A stretch of DNA of 64,000 bases from Pseudomonadota bacterium (GTDB lineage Bacteria > Pseudomonadota > Gammaproteobacteria > Burkholderiales > Burkholderiaceae_B): assembly GCA_023425645.1 (NCBI GenBank), contig JAFACG010000006.1:1-64000 (forward strand), read 5' to 3'. Position numbers and translations under genes: made by a program. Under the pieces are notes generated by a model. It was not told the DNA's origin and ran no database searches. It saw only the letters and a list, made by a program, of their open reading frames with translations. Shown here in pieces: positions 43,783 through 53,127 of this stretch (position 1 is the first letter of the stretch; each line of letters starts with the position of its first letter).

Positions 43783-45429
43783 ATGGGCTTCTTGAAGCTA
43801 AGACAAAAAAAACATCTTACCAGCCAAGGCTCGCAGGCCGCGGAGGTAGGGGCTTTGTTGCCGTTCGTGGACCTGCCTGTCGAGTTCGCGCAGCTGCAGC
43901 GCGGCGGTTTGTATGCCGTGGGCGTCTACGGACACAGTCAGACCCGGGACCTGGCCGCTCAGACTTTTCTTGCTCTTCCCCGGGGCAGCCGCGCCGTATT
44001 CGTAGACGTCGCCGACCAGGTGGACGCACTGATGGCCGAACTGGCCCGCGCCGGCGCAGCCGCGGAAGTGCGGGGCTTTGCCTGGGCTGCTCAGACGCCC
44101 AGGGCGCTGGCTGAATTTCCGCTCGATCTGGACAAGTTGTTGCGGCCCCGCAGCCGCCTCATCGTGGCGCACGTATCGGCTGATGCCTTGCAAGCCCTGC
44201 CTGATGTCGGGCGCTTGATGAAGGCCTGGTCGAACTGGCTGCTGGCCGGCGATTGCACCCTGATGCTGATCATGGCCGGAGCCGCCGCCAAGCCCATGCT
44301 GGAGCACATGAGCAGGCTCAACCAGTACGTTCGCGGCGCAGCGCACCTGGTCGAGCTGGAGGCGGGCGCGCGCTGGGAGGTTGCGTTTTGGCGCAATACG
44401 GAAGGAGTCTGCGGCCCGGCCGGATTGGGTCTGGCAAGGCAAGCGGTAGTCGGATGGCGGTACACGGGACTGAGGGATTCGCAGTCTGCGCATGAGGCCC
44501 CGAGAGCCGGCGGCGTGCTTGACGAACAGAAATGCATCCTGCAGGAGCCGGTGCTGGAAGGGACGCCGGTTTTCATGGCCGAGGACTGGCAGGTCCACGC
44601 TACGGCGCAGCAGGTGTACGAGCAGGCGCTGCGCGCCACGCATGCCACGGTGGTCTTTGCCTTGGATCATGTTTCCCAGGTGGAGGATCTGGCGCGCAAG
44701 CTGTACAACTTGCGCAAGCAACGCGGCCCGGACCTGAAATTGGTCGTGAGGGAAATGCGGCGGACCTTGCGTTATCAGGACGATCAGATCCTGCATGCCT
44801 GCGGGGCCACCTTGCTCGTCCCGGCCGATACGCATATCTCCCGTTTCTTCAGTCTCCTGGAAAGCATCCAGGGACAGACGTACACGCGCAGCCTGCCCGA
44901 GGGCCTCGAGCAGGTCCTGAAAAGGCGTGCGCCTGTCGAGGTAAAGGGCATGATCTCTCCTTCCGCCTTTCTCGATTATGTGCACCGGAGCCTGCCCTTG
45001 CTGGTCCAGCCCGGCGGTGCGGCCGTGCTGGTGGCTCTGGAGCCCGTGCCCGGGCTGAACACGTCCCAGGTCATGACCCAGCTCATCATGCGTCGTAACG
45101 GCGATGTCGCCTGCCATGTGGGCGGTGTTGTGTATTTGTTCTTGCTGGGCTGCCGTCCCAACCTGGTCGAACTGGCTCTGGCGAACGTGTTTCGGCTTCC
45201 CTACACGGATATTTTTGTTGAGCATCGTGTGTATTCGAGCCATTCACAGATCGAGGTTCAATTGCAGAACCTGCGCCAGCAACTGGACCAGGGCCTGCAG
45301 GAGCCCGACGAGTCGATCGATGCGCCGGATCTTGTCTCCGGGCCGGGGCCGGCAGCCCGCCAGGATGCGGAACGAGCCTGGAGCGTGCGTCGCTACAGCC
45401 TGAAGCTTGCCTCGGGAGAGCTGTCATGA
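43783..45429 (+). CDS. bcsE: Cellulose synthesis c-di-GMP receptor
   Basis: 548 residues, a BcsE-family protein with a C-terminal GIL domain. The RRNGD stretch at 437-441 gives the R-x-G-D motif (Arg438, Asp441) like the GGDEF I-site that binds c-di-GMP. BcsE boosts cellulose output and recruits BcsQR and BcsF to the synthase. AAAGG at 43772-43776 fits the start. First gene of a nine-gene operon on one strand; in E. coli bcsEFG is a separate divergent operon. Confidence 0.88.
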   Translation: MGFLKLRQKKHLTSQGSQAAEVGALLPFVDLPVEFAQLQRGGLYAVGVYGHSQTRDLAAQTFLALPRGSRAVFVDVADQVDALMAELARAGAAAEVRGFAWAAQTPRALAEFPLDLDKLLRPRSRLIVAHVSADALQALPDVGRLMKAWSNWLLAGDCTLMLIMAGAAAKPMLEHMSRLNQYVRGAAHLVELEAGARWEVAFWRNTEGVCGPAGLGLARQAVVGWRYTGLRDSQSAHEAPRAGGVLDEQKCILQEPVLEGTPVFMAEDWQVHATAQQVYEQALRATHATVVFALDHVSQVEDLARKLYNLRKQRGPDLKLVVREMRRTLRYQDDQILHACGATLLVPADTHISRFFSLLESIQGQTYTRSLPEGLEQVLKRRAPVEVKGMISPSAFLDYVHRSLPLLVQPGGAAVLVALEPVPGLNTSQVMTQLIMRRNGDVACHVGGVVYLFLLGCRPNLVELALANVFRLPYTDIFVEHRVYSSHSQIEVQLQNLRQQLDQGLQEPDESIDAPDLVSGPGPAARQDAERAWSVRRYSLKLASGELS

Positions 45430-45605
45430 CGCAGTTGTTCGTGGCCATCGCCATGGCGGCGTTCGTGCTGGGCCTGTTCCTTGGCCGCCCCTTCTGGCGA
45501 GTTCTGCTTGGATTTTCATTATGGTTCAAACTGAATTTCATGCCTGCCCGCTATTTGCGCAGCAGGGGTGTCTACCGGCCCCAGGGGCAGGACGAGGGTC
45601 GCTGA
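45426..45605 (+). CDS. bcsF: Small membrane protein of cellulose synthesis
   Basis: A 59-residue protein, MTQLFVAIAMAAFVLG at the start, one N-terminal membrane helix (about 3-22) and a basic cytoplasmic tail (RYLRSRG). The start overlaps the bcsE stop (ATGA) and the stop is four bases before bcsG. Size, topology and order between bcsE and bcsG identify BcsF, which links BcsE to BcsG at the membrane. Confidence 0.85.
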   Translation: MTQLFVAIAMAAFVLGLFLGRPFWRVLLGFSLWFKLNFMPARYLRSRGVYRPQGQDEGR

Positions 45606-45609
45606 GGAA

Positions 45610-47262
45610 ATGACTAAAAACAAAGATCAGGATTTGCCGGCGCCCTTTTACGCCATATGGCGCGGCCTGGGCCTGTGGAATCTGTATTTCATTGCCAAGC
45701 TTTTCTTGTATTGGGCCGGGCTGCTCAATTTTCATGCTTTTTATAATTTGATTTTTGCCTGCGCGTTGCTGCTGCCGCTGCCGCCTTTGTGGCTGCATCG
45801 CCTGCGCCACTTGCTGGCGATTCCGGTGGGCGCGGCTCTTTTTTACTATGACACCTGGTTCCCGCCCATATCGCGCCTGCTGGCTCAGCCCGATGTCCTG
45901 AATTTTTCGACCGTTTACCTGCTGGAGCTGGCGCAGCGCTTCATCAACTGGGATCTGGTGGGCGCCGGCTTCGTGCTCCTGGTGGTCTACCTGTTCCTTT
46001 CCCAATGGTTGCGCTTGACCATGTTCAGCATGGTGGCGCTGGTCGGGACCAGTCTGGCCGGCGTCATTTCCTTGCCGGCAAGCCTGTGGGGCACACAGCC
46101 GGCCGTGATGGCGCAGGGGCAGGCGGTGGCGCCGGCTGCGGGCATCGCGCAGCCGCCTGAGCCGGTCGCGGGCAAGCCGCTCAACGAACAGCTCAACCAG
46201 GCGTTGCAGGACTTTTATGCAGCGGAGAAAAAACGCGTGACCCAGTTTCCGGTGGAACTGGGTGATTCGGCGGCGTTTGATGTGCTGCTTCTGAATATCT
46301 GCTCCCTGTCCTGGTCGGATCTGGAAGCGAGCAATCTTCGCTCCCATCCCATTTTTCAGAAAATGGATGTGGTCTTCAATAATTTCAATTCGGCAACCTC
46401 GTACAGCGGTCCCGCCGTGCTGCGCCTGATGAGGGCCAGTTGCGGCCAGGAGTCCCACCATGATTTGTACGAGCCGGTGGATGACCAGTGCTATTTGTTC
46501 GAAAACCTCAAACGGCTTGGTTTTTCTCCGCAGACCGCTTTGAACCATAATGGGCAATTCCAGGGATTCATCGAGGAACTGACGGCCGGCGGGCGTTTTC
46601 CCGCACCATTCATTCCCAAAGATTCCAAGCGCCGCTGGTCCGCATTTGATGACTCTCCAATCTGGGATGACCGCGAGACCCTGCAGCAATGGTGGCGTAA
46701 CAGATTGGCTTCGGGTCAGAAGAACGCGGCGCTGCTCTACAACACCATTACCTTGCATGATGGAAATCGCGAAATCACGTCCACGGGCGGCAGCCGGTCT
46801 TCTCCTTTCCAGAACAGGGCTCAGGTGCTGCTCGACGAGCTGGACGCATTCATGGACGAACTGGAGTCCAGCGGTCGGCGCGTACTGGTGATCCTGGTGC
46901 CCGAACATGGCGCCGCCTTGGTGGGCGACAAAATGCAGATCTCTGGCATGCGGGAAATTCCCGCGCCCTCCATCACCAATGTGCCGGTGGGCGTGCGTCT
47001 GATCGGCGGCAAGAAAACTCAGCAGCCTCGCCAAACGCTGCATATCGAGGAGCCAAGCAGTCACCTGGCGATTTCGGAGCTCTTGTCGCGTCTGCTGGCC
47101 GCGCATGCTTTCGAACAGGACACGGTGGACTGGGTAAGCCTGACCTCCGGGCTGCCGCAGACGCTGGCGGTGTCGGAGAACGAAGGCACGGTGCTCATGC
47201 CTTACCAAGGCGTGTCCTACGTCCGCATGGGCGGGCGCGACTGGATTCCTTACCCACGATAG
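45610..47262 (+). CDS. bcsG: Cellulose phosphoethanolamine transferase
   Basis: 550 residues from the ATG at 45610. About five N-terminal membrane helices (to about 165) precede a periplasmic alkaline phosphatase-fold domain. NSATSYSGPA holds the nucleophile region (Ser264/Ser266) and VPEHG the metal ligands Glu432 and His433, matching E. coli Glu442/His443; conserved Cys are present. BcsG moves phosphoethanolamine from phospholipid onto cellulose, strengthening curli-cellulose matrix. Confidence 0.93.
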   Translation: MTKNKDQDLPAPFYAIWRGLGLWNLYFIAKLFLYWAGLLNFHAFYNLIFACALLLPLPPLWLHRLRHLLAIPVGAALFYYDTWFPPISRLLAQPDVLNFSTVYLLELAQRFINWDLVGAGFVLLVVYLFLSQWLRLTMFSMVALVGTSLAGVISLPASLWGTQPAVMAQGQAVAPAAGIAQPPEPVAGKPLNEQLNQALQDFYAAEKKRVTQFPVELGDSAAFDVLLLNICSLSWSDLEASNLRSHPIFQKMDVVFNNFNSATSYSGPAVLRLMRASCGQESHHDLYEPVDDQCYLFENLKRLGFSPQTALNHNGQFQGFIEELTAGGRFPAPFIPKDSKRRWSAFDDSPIWDDRETLQQWWRNRLASGQKNAALLYNTITLHDGNREITSTGGSRSSPFQNRAQVLLDELDAFMDELESSGRRVLVILVPEHGAALVGDKMQISGMREIPAPSITNVPVGVRLIGGKKTQQPRQTLHIEEPSSHLAISELLSRLLAAHAFEQDTVDWVSLTSGLPQTLAVSENEGTVLMPYQGVSYVRMGGRDWIPYPR

Positions 47263-47270
47263 GGGCCGTC

Positions 47271-47465
47271 ATGCAAGAACGTTCCAAACTGGTATTGGCC
47301 GATGATGTGGTTTCGTTGCGGGAATTCCTGAAGTTGCGCTCCTTGCTCTACGTGGACGTGGTCGCGCGCGAAGAACACGAGAAGCTGCTGCAGCGCTGGC
47401 CCTTGATGGGCGAAATGCATCGCCTGGCGCAGCAGCGCGACCGCGATCCGGAGCTGCCATCATGA
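47271..47465 (+). CDS. bcsR: Cellulose synthesis regulator BcsR
   Basis: 64 residues, DDVVSLREFLKLRSLLYVDVVAREEHEKLLQRWPLM; the short BcsR/YhjR protein that pairs with BcsQ. It sits eight bases after bcsG and overlaps bcsQ by four, as in E. coli bcsRQ. Confidence 0.88.
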   Translation: MQERSKLVLADDVVSLREFLKLRSLLYVDVVAREEHEKLLQRWPLMGEMHRLAQQRDRDPELPS

Positions 47466-48181
47466 AACTCATGACGGTAGGGACCCTGCGTGGCGGAGCG
47501 GGCGCCACGACGGTGGCCGCCATGGCGGCGGAAGCCCTGGTCGGCCAGGGAGAGCGCGTGCTGCTGCTGGACGCATGCCCGGAAAACATGCTGCGGTTGT
47601 TCTTTCCCATTGCCTATGAAGCGCAGGACGGCTGGGCGCATGCGCCGCAGGCATGGACCGAGCAGGCCTTCGAGGTGCAGGAGCGGCTCGTGCTTTGTCC
47701 GTTCGGCCAACCCGCGGACGGCGCACAGGCTTTGAATGCGGATGCGGCGGTTGAATTCTGGATGCAATCCCTGCCACGGCTGGCGCCCGAGTTCGACTGG
47801 GTGATCGCCGACATCGGCGTCATCGGCCCGGGCAGCGCGTCATGGCGCAGGACCGCCTTTATGGATCTCATCGTGCTCAACCCCGATATCGGCACTCATG
47901 TGCGAATGGGGCAAAGTTCATTGCTTGCTCCGGAAAGCCGTTTGCTGATCAACCAGTTCGATCCGGCGCGCAAGCTCTCGGCCGACCTGGTGCTGGACTG
48001 GCGGGTGCGCTATGCGGACCAGTTGCTGCCGGTGTTCGTGCATCGGGACGAGGCGCTGCACGAGGCCTTGGCCAAGCGCATGACCATAGCGGACTATATG
48101 CCTCGCTCGGCGGCGGCATTGGACTTTTCGGCCCTGGCGGTCTGGGCGCTTGCGCAGCCAAGGCTCGAGCAGCCATGCTGA
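47462..48181 (+). CDS. bcsQ: MinD/ParA-like cellulose synthesis ATPase
   Basis: 239 residues of the SIMIBI class. The P-loop RGGAGATT (10-17) lacks both Lys of the deviant Walker A, like E. coli BcsQ (RGGVGTTT); LLLDACPENMLRL follows. With BcsR it binds nucleotide and joins BcsE beneath the synthase, needed for assembly. The stop overlaps the bcsA start by seven bases. Confidence 0.9.
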   Translation: MKLMTVGTLRGGAGATTVAAMAAEALVGQGERVLLLDACPENMLRLFFPIAYEAQDGWAHAPQAWTEQAFEVQERLVLCPFGQPADGAQALNADAAVEFWMQSLPRLAPEFDWVIADIGVIGPGSASWRRTAFMDLIVLNPDIGTHVRMGQSSLLAPESRLLINQFDPARKLSADLVLDWRVRYADQLLPVFVHRDEALHEALAKRMTIADYMPRSAAALDFSALAVWALAQPRLEQPC

Positions 48182-50793
48182 CCCGTCTTTTCCTCGCCCC
48201 TGCCGCCCAGGCCTACCTGGAACGGACCCGCGTCTACCTGCGCGAGGAGCGCGGCATGGGACGGCGAACCGCAGCCTGGTATTCGTTCTGGTTGGGCGTG
48301 TGCTTCATTTTCTTCAGACTGGAAGGCCCTGCCTGGCAGTCGCTGCGGCGCCGCTCGGCGCCCTGGTTCGAGCACCTGCGCAATCGTCCCTGGAGGTTTG
48401 CGGATCCGTTGCGCTATGTCTTGCAGGCGGGCTGGATGCTGCTGTTCATCTCGCCAGGCGAGCAGCGCGGCTGGCCTGCGGCCCGCAAGATCCAGCGTTT
48501 CATGCAGGCGGCTCGCGTCAGGCTGCTGCGGCGCCGCCGTCGCTGGTTCGAGCATCTGGGACAGATGACTCTGCGCATGCGTCAGGACGGGTATGGCCGC
48601 TATGTGGCCGAGCACTATGCCGCGCTCGGGCGGGGCGCGCGCGGGCTCGTCCTGCTTCTGGCCGGGACGCTGGCCTGCGGCATGGCTCTGCTGCTGGTGA
48701 CCCAGCCGTTTTCCTATTTTGCGCAGCTGATCTTCGTCATCTTGCTCTGGGGCACCGCCATGGTGGTGCGGCGCATGCCCAGTCAGCTCTCCACCCTGAT
48801 GCTCATCGTCCTTTCCGTGACGGTGTCCAGCCGCTATATCTGGTGGCGCTATACGTCCACCTTGAATTGGAGCAGCAATCTGGATCTGGCCTTTGGCCTT
48901 GCCCTGCTGCTGGCTGAAACCTACTCCTGGATCGTGCTGCTGCTGGGTTATGCGCAGACGGCCTGGCCATTGCGGCGCCAGCCCGCATCCCTGCCCGAGG
49001 ACCAGTCCCAATGGCCCACGGTGGACTTGATGATCCCCACCTACAACGAGGACCTCAGTGTCGTGAAACCCACGGTCTACGCCGCCTTGGGGATGGATTG
49101 GCCCAAGGACAAGCTGCGCATCCACATCCTGGACGACGGGCGTCGCGAGGCTTTCCGGGAATTCGCGCAGCAGGTGGGCGTGGGCTACATCATCCGGCCC
49201 GACGGGCGTCATGCCAAGGCGGGCAACCTGAACCATGCCTTGCAATATACGGATGGCGATCTGGTGGCGATCTTCGATTGCGACCACATACCGACGCGTT
49301 CGTTCCTGCAGCTGACCACAGGCTGGTTCCTGAAGGATCCCAAGCTGGCCTTGGTGCAGACGCCCCACCACTTCTTTTCACCCGATCCCTTCGAGCGCAA
49401 CCTGGGGCATTTCGGCAAGCAGCCGAATGAAAACGCCTTGTTCTACGGTTTGCTGCAGGATGGCAACGACTTGTGGAACGCCGCCTTTTTCTGCGGTTCG
49501 TGCGCGGTGCTGCGCCGCTCGGCCATCGAGGACATCGGCGGGTTCGCGGTGGAAACCGTCACCGAGGACGCCCACACGGCCCTGCGGCTGCACCGCAAGG
49601 GCTACAACTCCGCGTACCTGCGCATCCCGCAGGCGGCCGGCTTGGCCACTGAAAGCCTGTCGGCCCATATCGGGCAGCGCATCCGCTGGGCGCGCGGCAT
49701 GGTGCAGATCTTCCGCACGGACAATCCCTTGCTGGGCAAGGGCCTGAGCTTCTTCCAGCGCATCTGCTATCTGAACGCGATGCTGCATTTCCTGGCCGGC
49801 ATACCGCGCATCATCTATCTGACGGCGCCGCTGGCCTTTCTCTGGTTCCATTCCTACATCGTCTACGCGCCGGCGGTGGCCATCTTGCTCAATGTCGTTC
49901 CGCACATGGTGCATGCCAACATCACGAACTCGCATATCCAGGGCTCGTACCGGCGCACGTTCTGGGGCGAGGTCTACGAGACCGTGCTGGCCTGGTACAT
50001 CGCCCAGCCCACGACGGTGGCCCTGTTCGCGCCCAGCAAGGGCAAATTCAATGTGACCGCCAAGGGCGGCCTGGTCGAGCGCCAGTATTTCGACTGGACC
50101 ATCTCCCATCCCTATGTGCTGCTGGCCCTGGCCAATGTGGTCGGCCTTGGTTTTGGCATCTGGCGACTGTTCACGGGCCCCTCGCATGAAATCATCACTG
50201 TGCTGATCACGATGCTCTGGGTTTTCTACAACCTGATCATCCTGGGCGGGGCGGTGGCCGTGGCGGCGGAAGTGCGCCAGGTGAGGCAGACCCATCGCGT
50301 GCCTGCCTCGCTGCCCGCTTTCGTGCAGAGTGAAGACGGCCATATCCTGCCGGCCGTGCTCACCGACTATTCTGAAGGCGGTGTGGGCCTGACGCTGGAC
50401 GAGGCGCGCGGCTTGACGCACGGCCAGCGCATAACCCTGATTCTGGCTCGCGGCGAGAGGCGTTTCAGTTTCGCCGGCACGATCAGCCGCAGCCTGGGGC
50501 GCAATATCGGCATACAGTTCGACAGCCTCAGCCAGCAGGATCATATCGACCTGATCCAGTGCACGTTTGCACGCGCCGACTCCTGGCTTGCCTGGAGCGA
50601 CCGGTTCCGCCTGGACCGGCCCTTGCGCAGTCTGCGCGACGTGGTGGTCCTTGGCTTCAGCGGCTACCAGCGCCTGGCCACGCACGCGCCATTCCCGTTC
50701 AACGTGATGCTGCGCGAAAGCACGAACGCCCTGTCCTGGCTGATGTCCTTCGTGCCACGTCGCAATGTCGACGCACCCGTTTCCAAGTTTTGA
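48175..50793 (+). CDS. bcsA: Cellulose synthase catalytic subunit
   Basis: 872 residues from the ATG at 48175, the E. coli length; a longer upstream frame overlaps bcsQ and is rejected. The family 2 glycosyltransferase has D320-D321-G, DCD at 368-370, FFCGS near 438, TED at 463-465 and QRIRW at 501-505. The PilZ domain keeps R704-x3-R708 and D731-x-S-x2-G for c-di-GMP. About eight membrane helices form the cellulose channel. It polymerises UDP-glucose while extruding the chain through BcsB. Confidence 0.97.
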   Translation: MLTRLFLAPAAQAYLERTRVYLREERGMGRRTAAWYSFWLGVCFIFFRLEGPAWQSLRRRSAPWFEHLRNRPWRFADPLRYVLQAGWMLLFISPGEQRGWPAARKIQRFMQAARVRLLRRRRRWFEHLGQMTLRMRQDGYGRYVAEHYAALGRGARGLVLLLAGTLACGMALLLVTQPFSYFAQLIFVILLWGTAMVVRRMPSQLSTLMLIVLSVTVSSRYIWWRYTSTLNWSSNLDLAFGLALLLAETYSWIVLLLGYAQTAWPLRRQPASLPEDQSQWPTVDLMIPTYNEDLSVVKPTVYAALGMDWPKDKLRIHILDDGRREAFREFAQQVGVGYIIRPDGRHAKAGNLNHALQYTDGDLVAIFDCDHIPTRSFLQLTTGWFLKDPKLALVQTPHHFFSPDPFERNLGHFGKQPNENALFYGLLQDGNDLWNAAFFCGSCAVLRRSAIEDIGGFAVETVTEDAHTALRLHRKGYNSAYLRIPQAAGLATESLSAHIGQRIRWARGMVQIFRTDNPLLGKGLSFFQRICYLNAMLHFLAGIPRIIYLTAPLAFLWFHSYIVYAPAVAILLNVVPHMVHANITNSHIQGSYRRTFWGEVYETVLAWYIAQPTTVALFAPSKGKFNVTAKGGLVERQYFDWTISHPYVLLALANVVGLGFGIWRLFTGPSHEIITVLITMLWVFYNLIILGGAVAVAAEVRQVRQTHRVPASLPAFVQSEDGHILPAVLTDYSEGGVGLTLDEARGLTHGQRITLILARGERRFSFAGTISRSLGRNIGIQFDSLSQQDHIDLIQCTFARADSWLAWSDRFRLDRPLRSLRDVVVLGFSGYQRLATHAPFPFNVMLRESTNALSWLMSFVPRRNVDAPVSKF

Positions 50794-50814
50794 GTGACCG
50801 TAACTTTTTGCCTT

Positions 50815-53127
50815 ATGAAAAAAATGATGAAATTCCTGTTTGCGGCACTTGGCATGGCGTCCAGCGCCCTGGCCTTTTCGCAAGAAAACACCCCGGCGGG
50901 CCTGACGGCGCCGGCCGGGATCGTGGAGCCGCCGGCCAGCAGCGCCGCGCAGGAGCAGAATGACGCGCCGCGGACCGTGCGCACGGAGCTGAGCCTGAGG
51001 CGGCTGGCCAACGGCGACGTGGCGGTGCTCAACGGCCTGCAGAATGTGCAGACGCTGGAGTTCACCCTGCGCAAGGACCAGGTGGTGACCCAGGCCTACC
51101 TGGACCTGGCCTTTACGCCGTCTCCAGCCTTGCTGAGCAAGCTCTCGCACATCAGGGTGTACCTGAACGAGGAGATGATGGGTGTCGTGCTGGTGGACGA
51201 AACCGCCCCGGGAACCGTCCAGTCGCACCGTGTCGGACTGGATCCGCTCTACCTGACCAGCTTCAACCGCCTGCGGCTCGAATTCGTCGGGCATTACACC
51301 AATATTTGTGAAGATCTGGCTCACACGTCGCTGTGGCTGGACCTCAGCCAGAAGACGCGCGTGGTCCTCGATCAGCAAGCCCTTCCGGTCGTGAACGACC
51401 TGGCGTTCTTTCCGGAGCCATTTCTGGACCTGGGCGACATGAATGGCCAATCCATTCCGTTCATGTTCCAGCAATTGCCCGATGCGCCCACTTTGCAGGC
51501 CGCCTCGGTGCTGTCCTCCTTTCTGGGCAGTCGGGCCGCGTGGCGCGTCCTGGAGTTTCCGACCCTGATCAACAGCCTGCCCGCGCAGGGTCATGCGGTG
51601 GTCTTTGCCGACAATGACCATCGCCCCGACATCCTCAAGGATTATCCCAAGGTCGATGCTCCCACCGTGGAACTGATCAGCGTTCCCGACAATCCGACCC
51701 GGAAACTGCTGCTGGTGCTGGGGCGAGACAGTGCGGACCTGCTGACGGCGGCTCAGGCGCTGGCCCTGGGCAACCCCTTGTTCCGCGGCCAGAGCGTCAC
51801 CATCAAGGATGCGGTAAGCCTGCAGGCGCGCAAGCCTTACGACGCTCCCAACTGGACGCCGACGGATCGGCCTGTCCGTTTTTCGGAGCTGGTCGAGTAT
51901 CCGGGGCAGCTGGAAGTGTCGGGCCTGAGGCCCGCGCCCATCACCTTGCGCCTGAACCTGCCGCCCGACCTGTTCGTCTGGCGCAACAACGGCATTCCCA
52001 TGCAGGTGCGCTATCGCTATACGCCCCCGGCTTCGGTGGATGAGTCGCGGTTGAGCCTGAGCCTGAACAACCGCTTCGTGGACAGTTATCTGCTCAATCC
52101 CCAGGGCGGCACCCGGGCCTTGAGCGACATGCGCCTGCCTTTGCTCAGCAATGATTCGACCGCCACGCAGGAGAATCTCTTGATTCCGGCCCTGAAGATC
52201 GGGGCGCACAATCAATTGCGGTTTGATTTTTCCTTTGCCGCGCTGGTGGGCAGTTCGCAGCCGGACCGTTGCCAGACCATCCTGCCGGTGGACACGCGGG
52301 CCGCCGTCGACGAGAACTCCCACATCGATTTTTCGGGTTATCGGCATTACCTGGAAATGCCGAATCTGCAGGCTTTCGCCATGAGCGGCTTTCCATTCAG
52401 CAAGATGGCCGACCTGTCTGAAACCCTGGTCGTGCTCCCGGCCAAGCTCAACAAAGAGAGCGTCTCGACCGTCCTGGAGTTGATGGGCCATATCGGCGCG
52501 CAGGTGGGCTATCCCGCCGTCAAGGTGCGCCTGAGCCAAGACCTGAATGCGGCGGCCGCCCAGGACGCCGATGTGATCTGGATCGGAGAGATGCCGGAGG
52601 CGGCGCGCCTCAGCCCTAACGCCAATCTCTTGTTGCAGGAGGCTGGAGACAGTGTGAAGCAGCCCCGGCAGTCCGGATTGCGCGTCAGCGACAGCCTGCG
52701 ACATACCGAGTTCTCCGAGCGTCCCGAGCTGGACGCGGTGACGCGAGTGGACGTGAAGGCGCTGGCTCCGCTGGCGGCGGTGGTCGGCATGCAATCGAGC
52801 GCATACCCTCAGCGCAGCTGGGTGGGCCTGCTGGCTTCCACGCCGGAGGATTACGCCTTGCTGCGTACGGCCTTTCGCGACGAAGGCCGCCGGGACGCCA
52901 TCCAGGGCTCCGTGGCCCTCATCCGGGATTCGGGCGTCGTGAGCGAAGCGGTGGGGCCGCGTTATTTCGTCGGTCAACTGCATTGGTGGCAATTGGTATG
53001 GTTCCACCTGTCCGACAAACCGCTGCTGCTGGCCGCCGTGGCGGCGCTGACGGTGGTGCTGATCGCGCTCATGCTGTGGCTGGCCTTGCGGGCAGTGGCT
53101 CGCCGGCGGTTGAGCAAAGATGCTTAA
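50815..53127 (+). CDS. bcsB: Cellulose synthase periplasmic subunit
   Basis: 770 residues from the ATG at 50815 (a GTG at 50794 would add seven). Signal peptide to about residue 20, then the large periplasmic carbohydrate-binding and flavodoxin-like domains, and a C-terminal anchor helix (about 733-757) that completes the BcsA channel. The stop overlaps the bcsZ start by eight bases. Confidence 0.95.
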   Translation: MKKMMKFLFAALGMASSALAFSQENTPAGLTAPAGIVEPPASSAAQEQNDAPRTVRTELSLRRLANGDVAVLNGLQNVQTLEFTLRKDQVVTQAYLDLAFTPSPALLSKLSHIRVYLNEEMMGVVLVDETAPGTVQSHRVGLDPLYLTSFNRLRLEFVGHYTNICEDLAHTSLWLDLSQKTRVVLDQQALPVVNDLAFFPEPFLDLGDMNGQSIPFMFQQLPDAPTLQAASVLSSFLGSRAAWRVLEFPTLINSLPAQGHAVVFADNDHRPDILKDYPKVDAPTVELISVPDNPTRKLLLVLGRDSADLLTAAQALALGNPLFRGQSVTIKDAVSLQARKPYDAPNWTPTDRPVRFSELVEYPGQLEVSGLRPAPITLRLNLPPDLFVWRNNGIPMQVRYRYTPPASVDESRLSLSLNNRFVDSYLLNPQGGTRALSDMRLPLLSNDSTATQENLLIPALKIGAHNQLRFDFSFAALVGSSQPDRCQTILPVDTRAAVDENSHIDFSGYRHYLEMPNLQAFAMSGFPFSKMADLSETLVVLPAKLNKESVSTVLELMGHIGAQVGYPAVKVRLSQDLNAAAAQDADVIWIGEMPEAARLSPNANLLLQEAGDSVKQPRQSGLRVSDSLRHTEFSERPELDAVTRVDVKALAPLAAVVGMQSSAYPQRSWVGLLASTPEDYALLRTAFRDEGRRDAIQGSVALIRDSGVVSEAVGPRYFVGQLHWWQLVWFHLSDKPLLLAAVAALTVVLIALMLWLALRAVARRRLSKDA

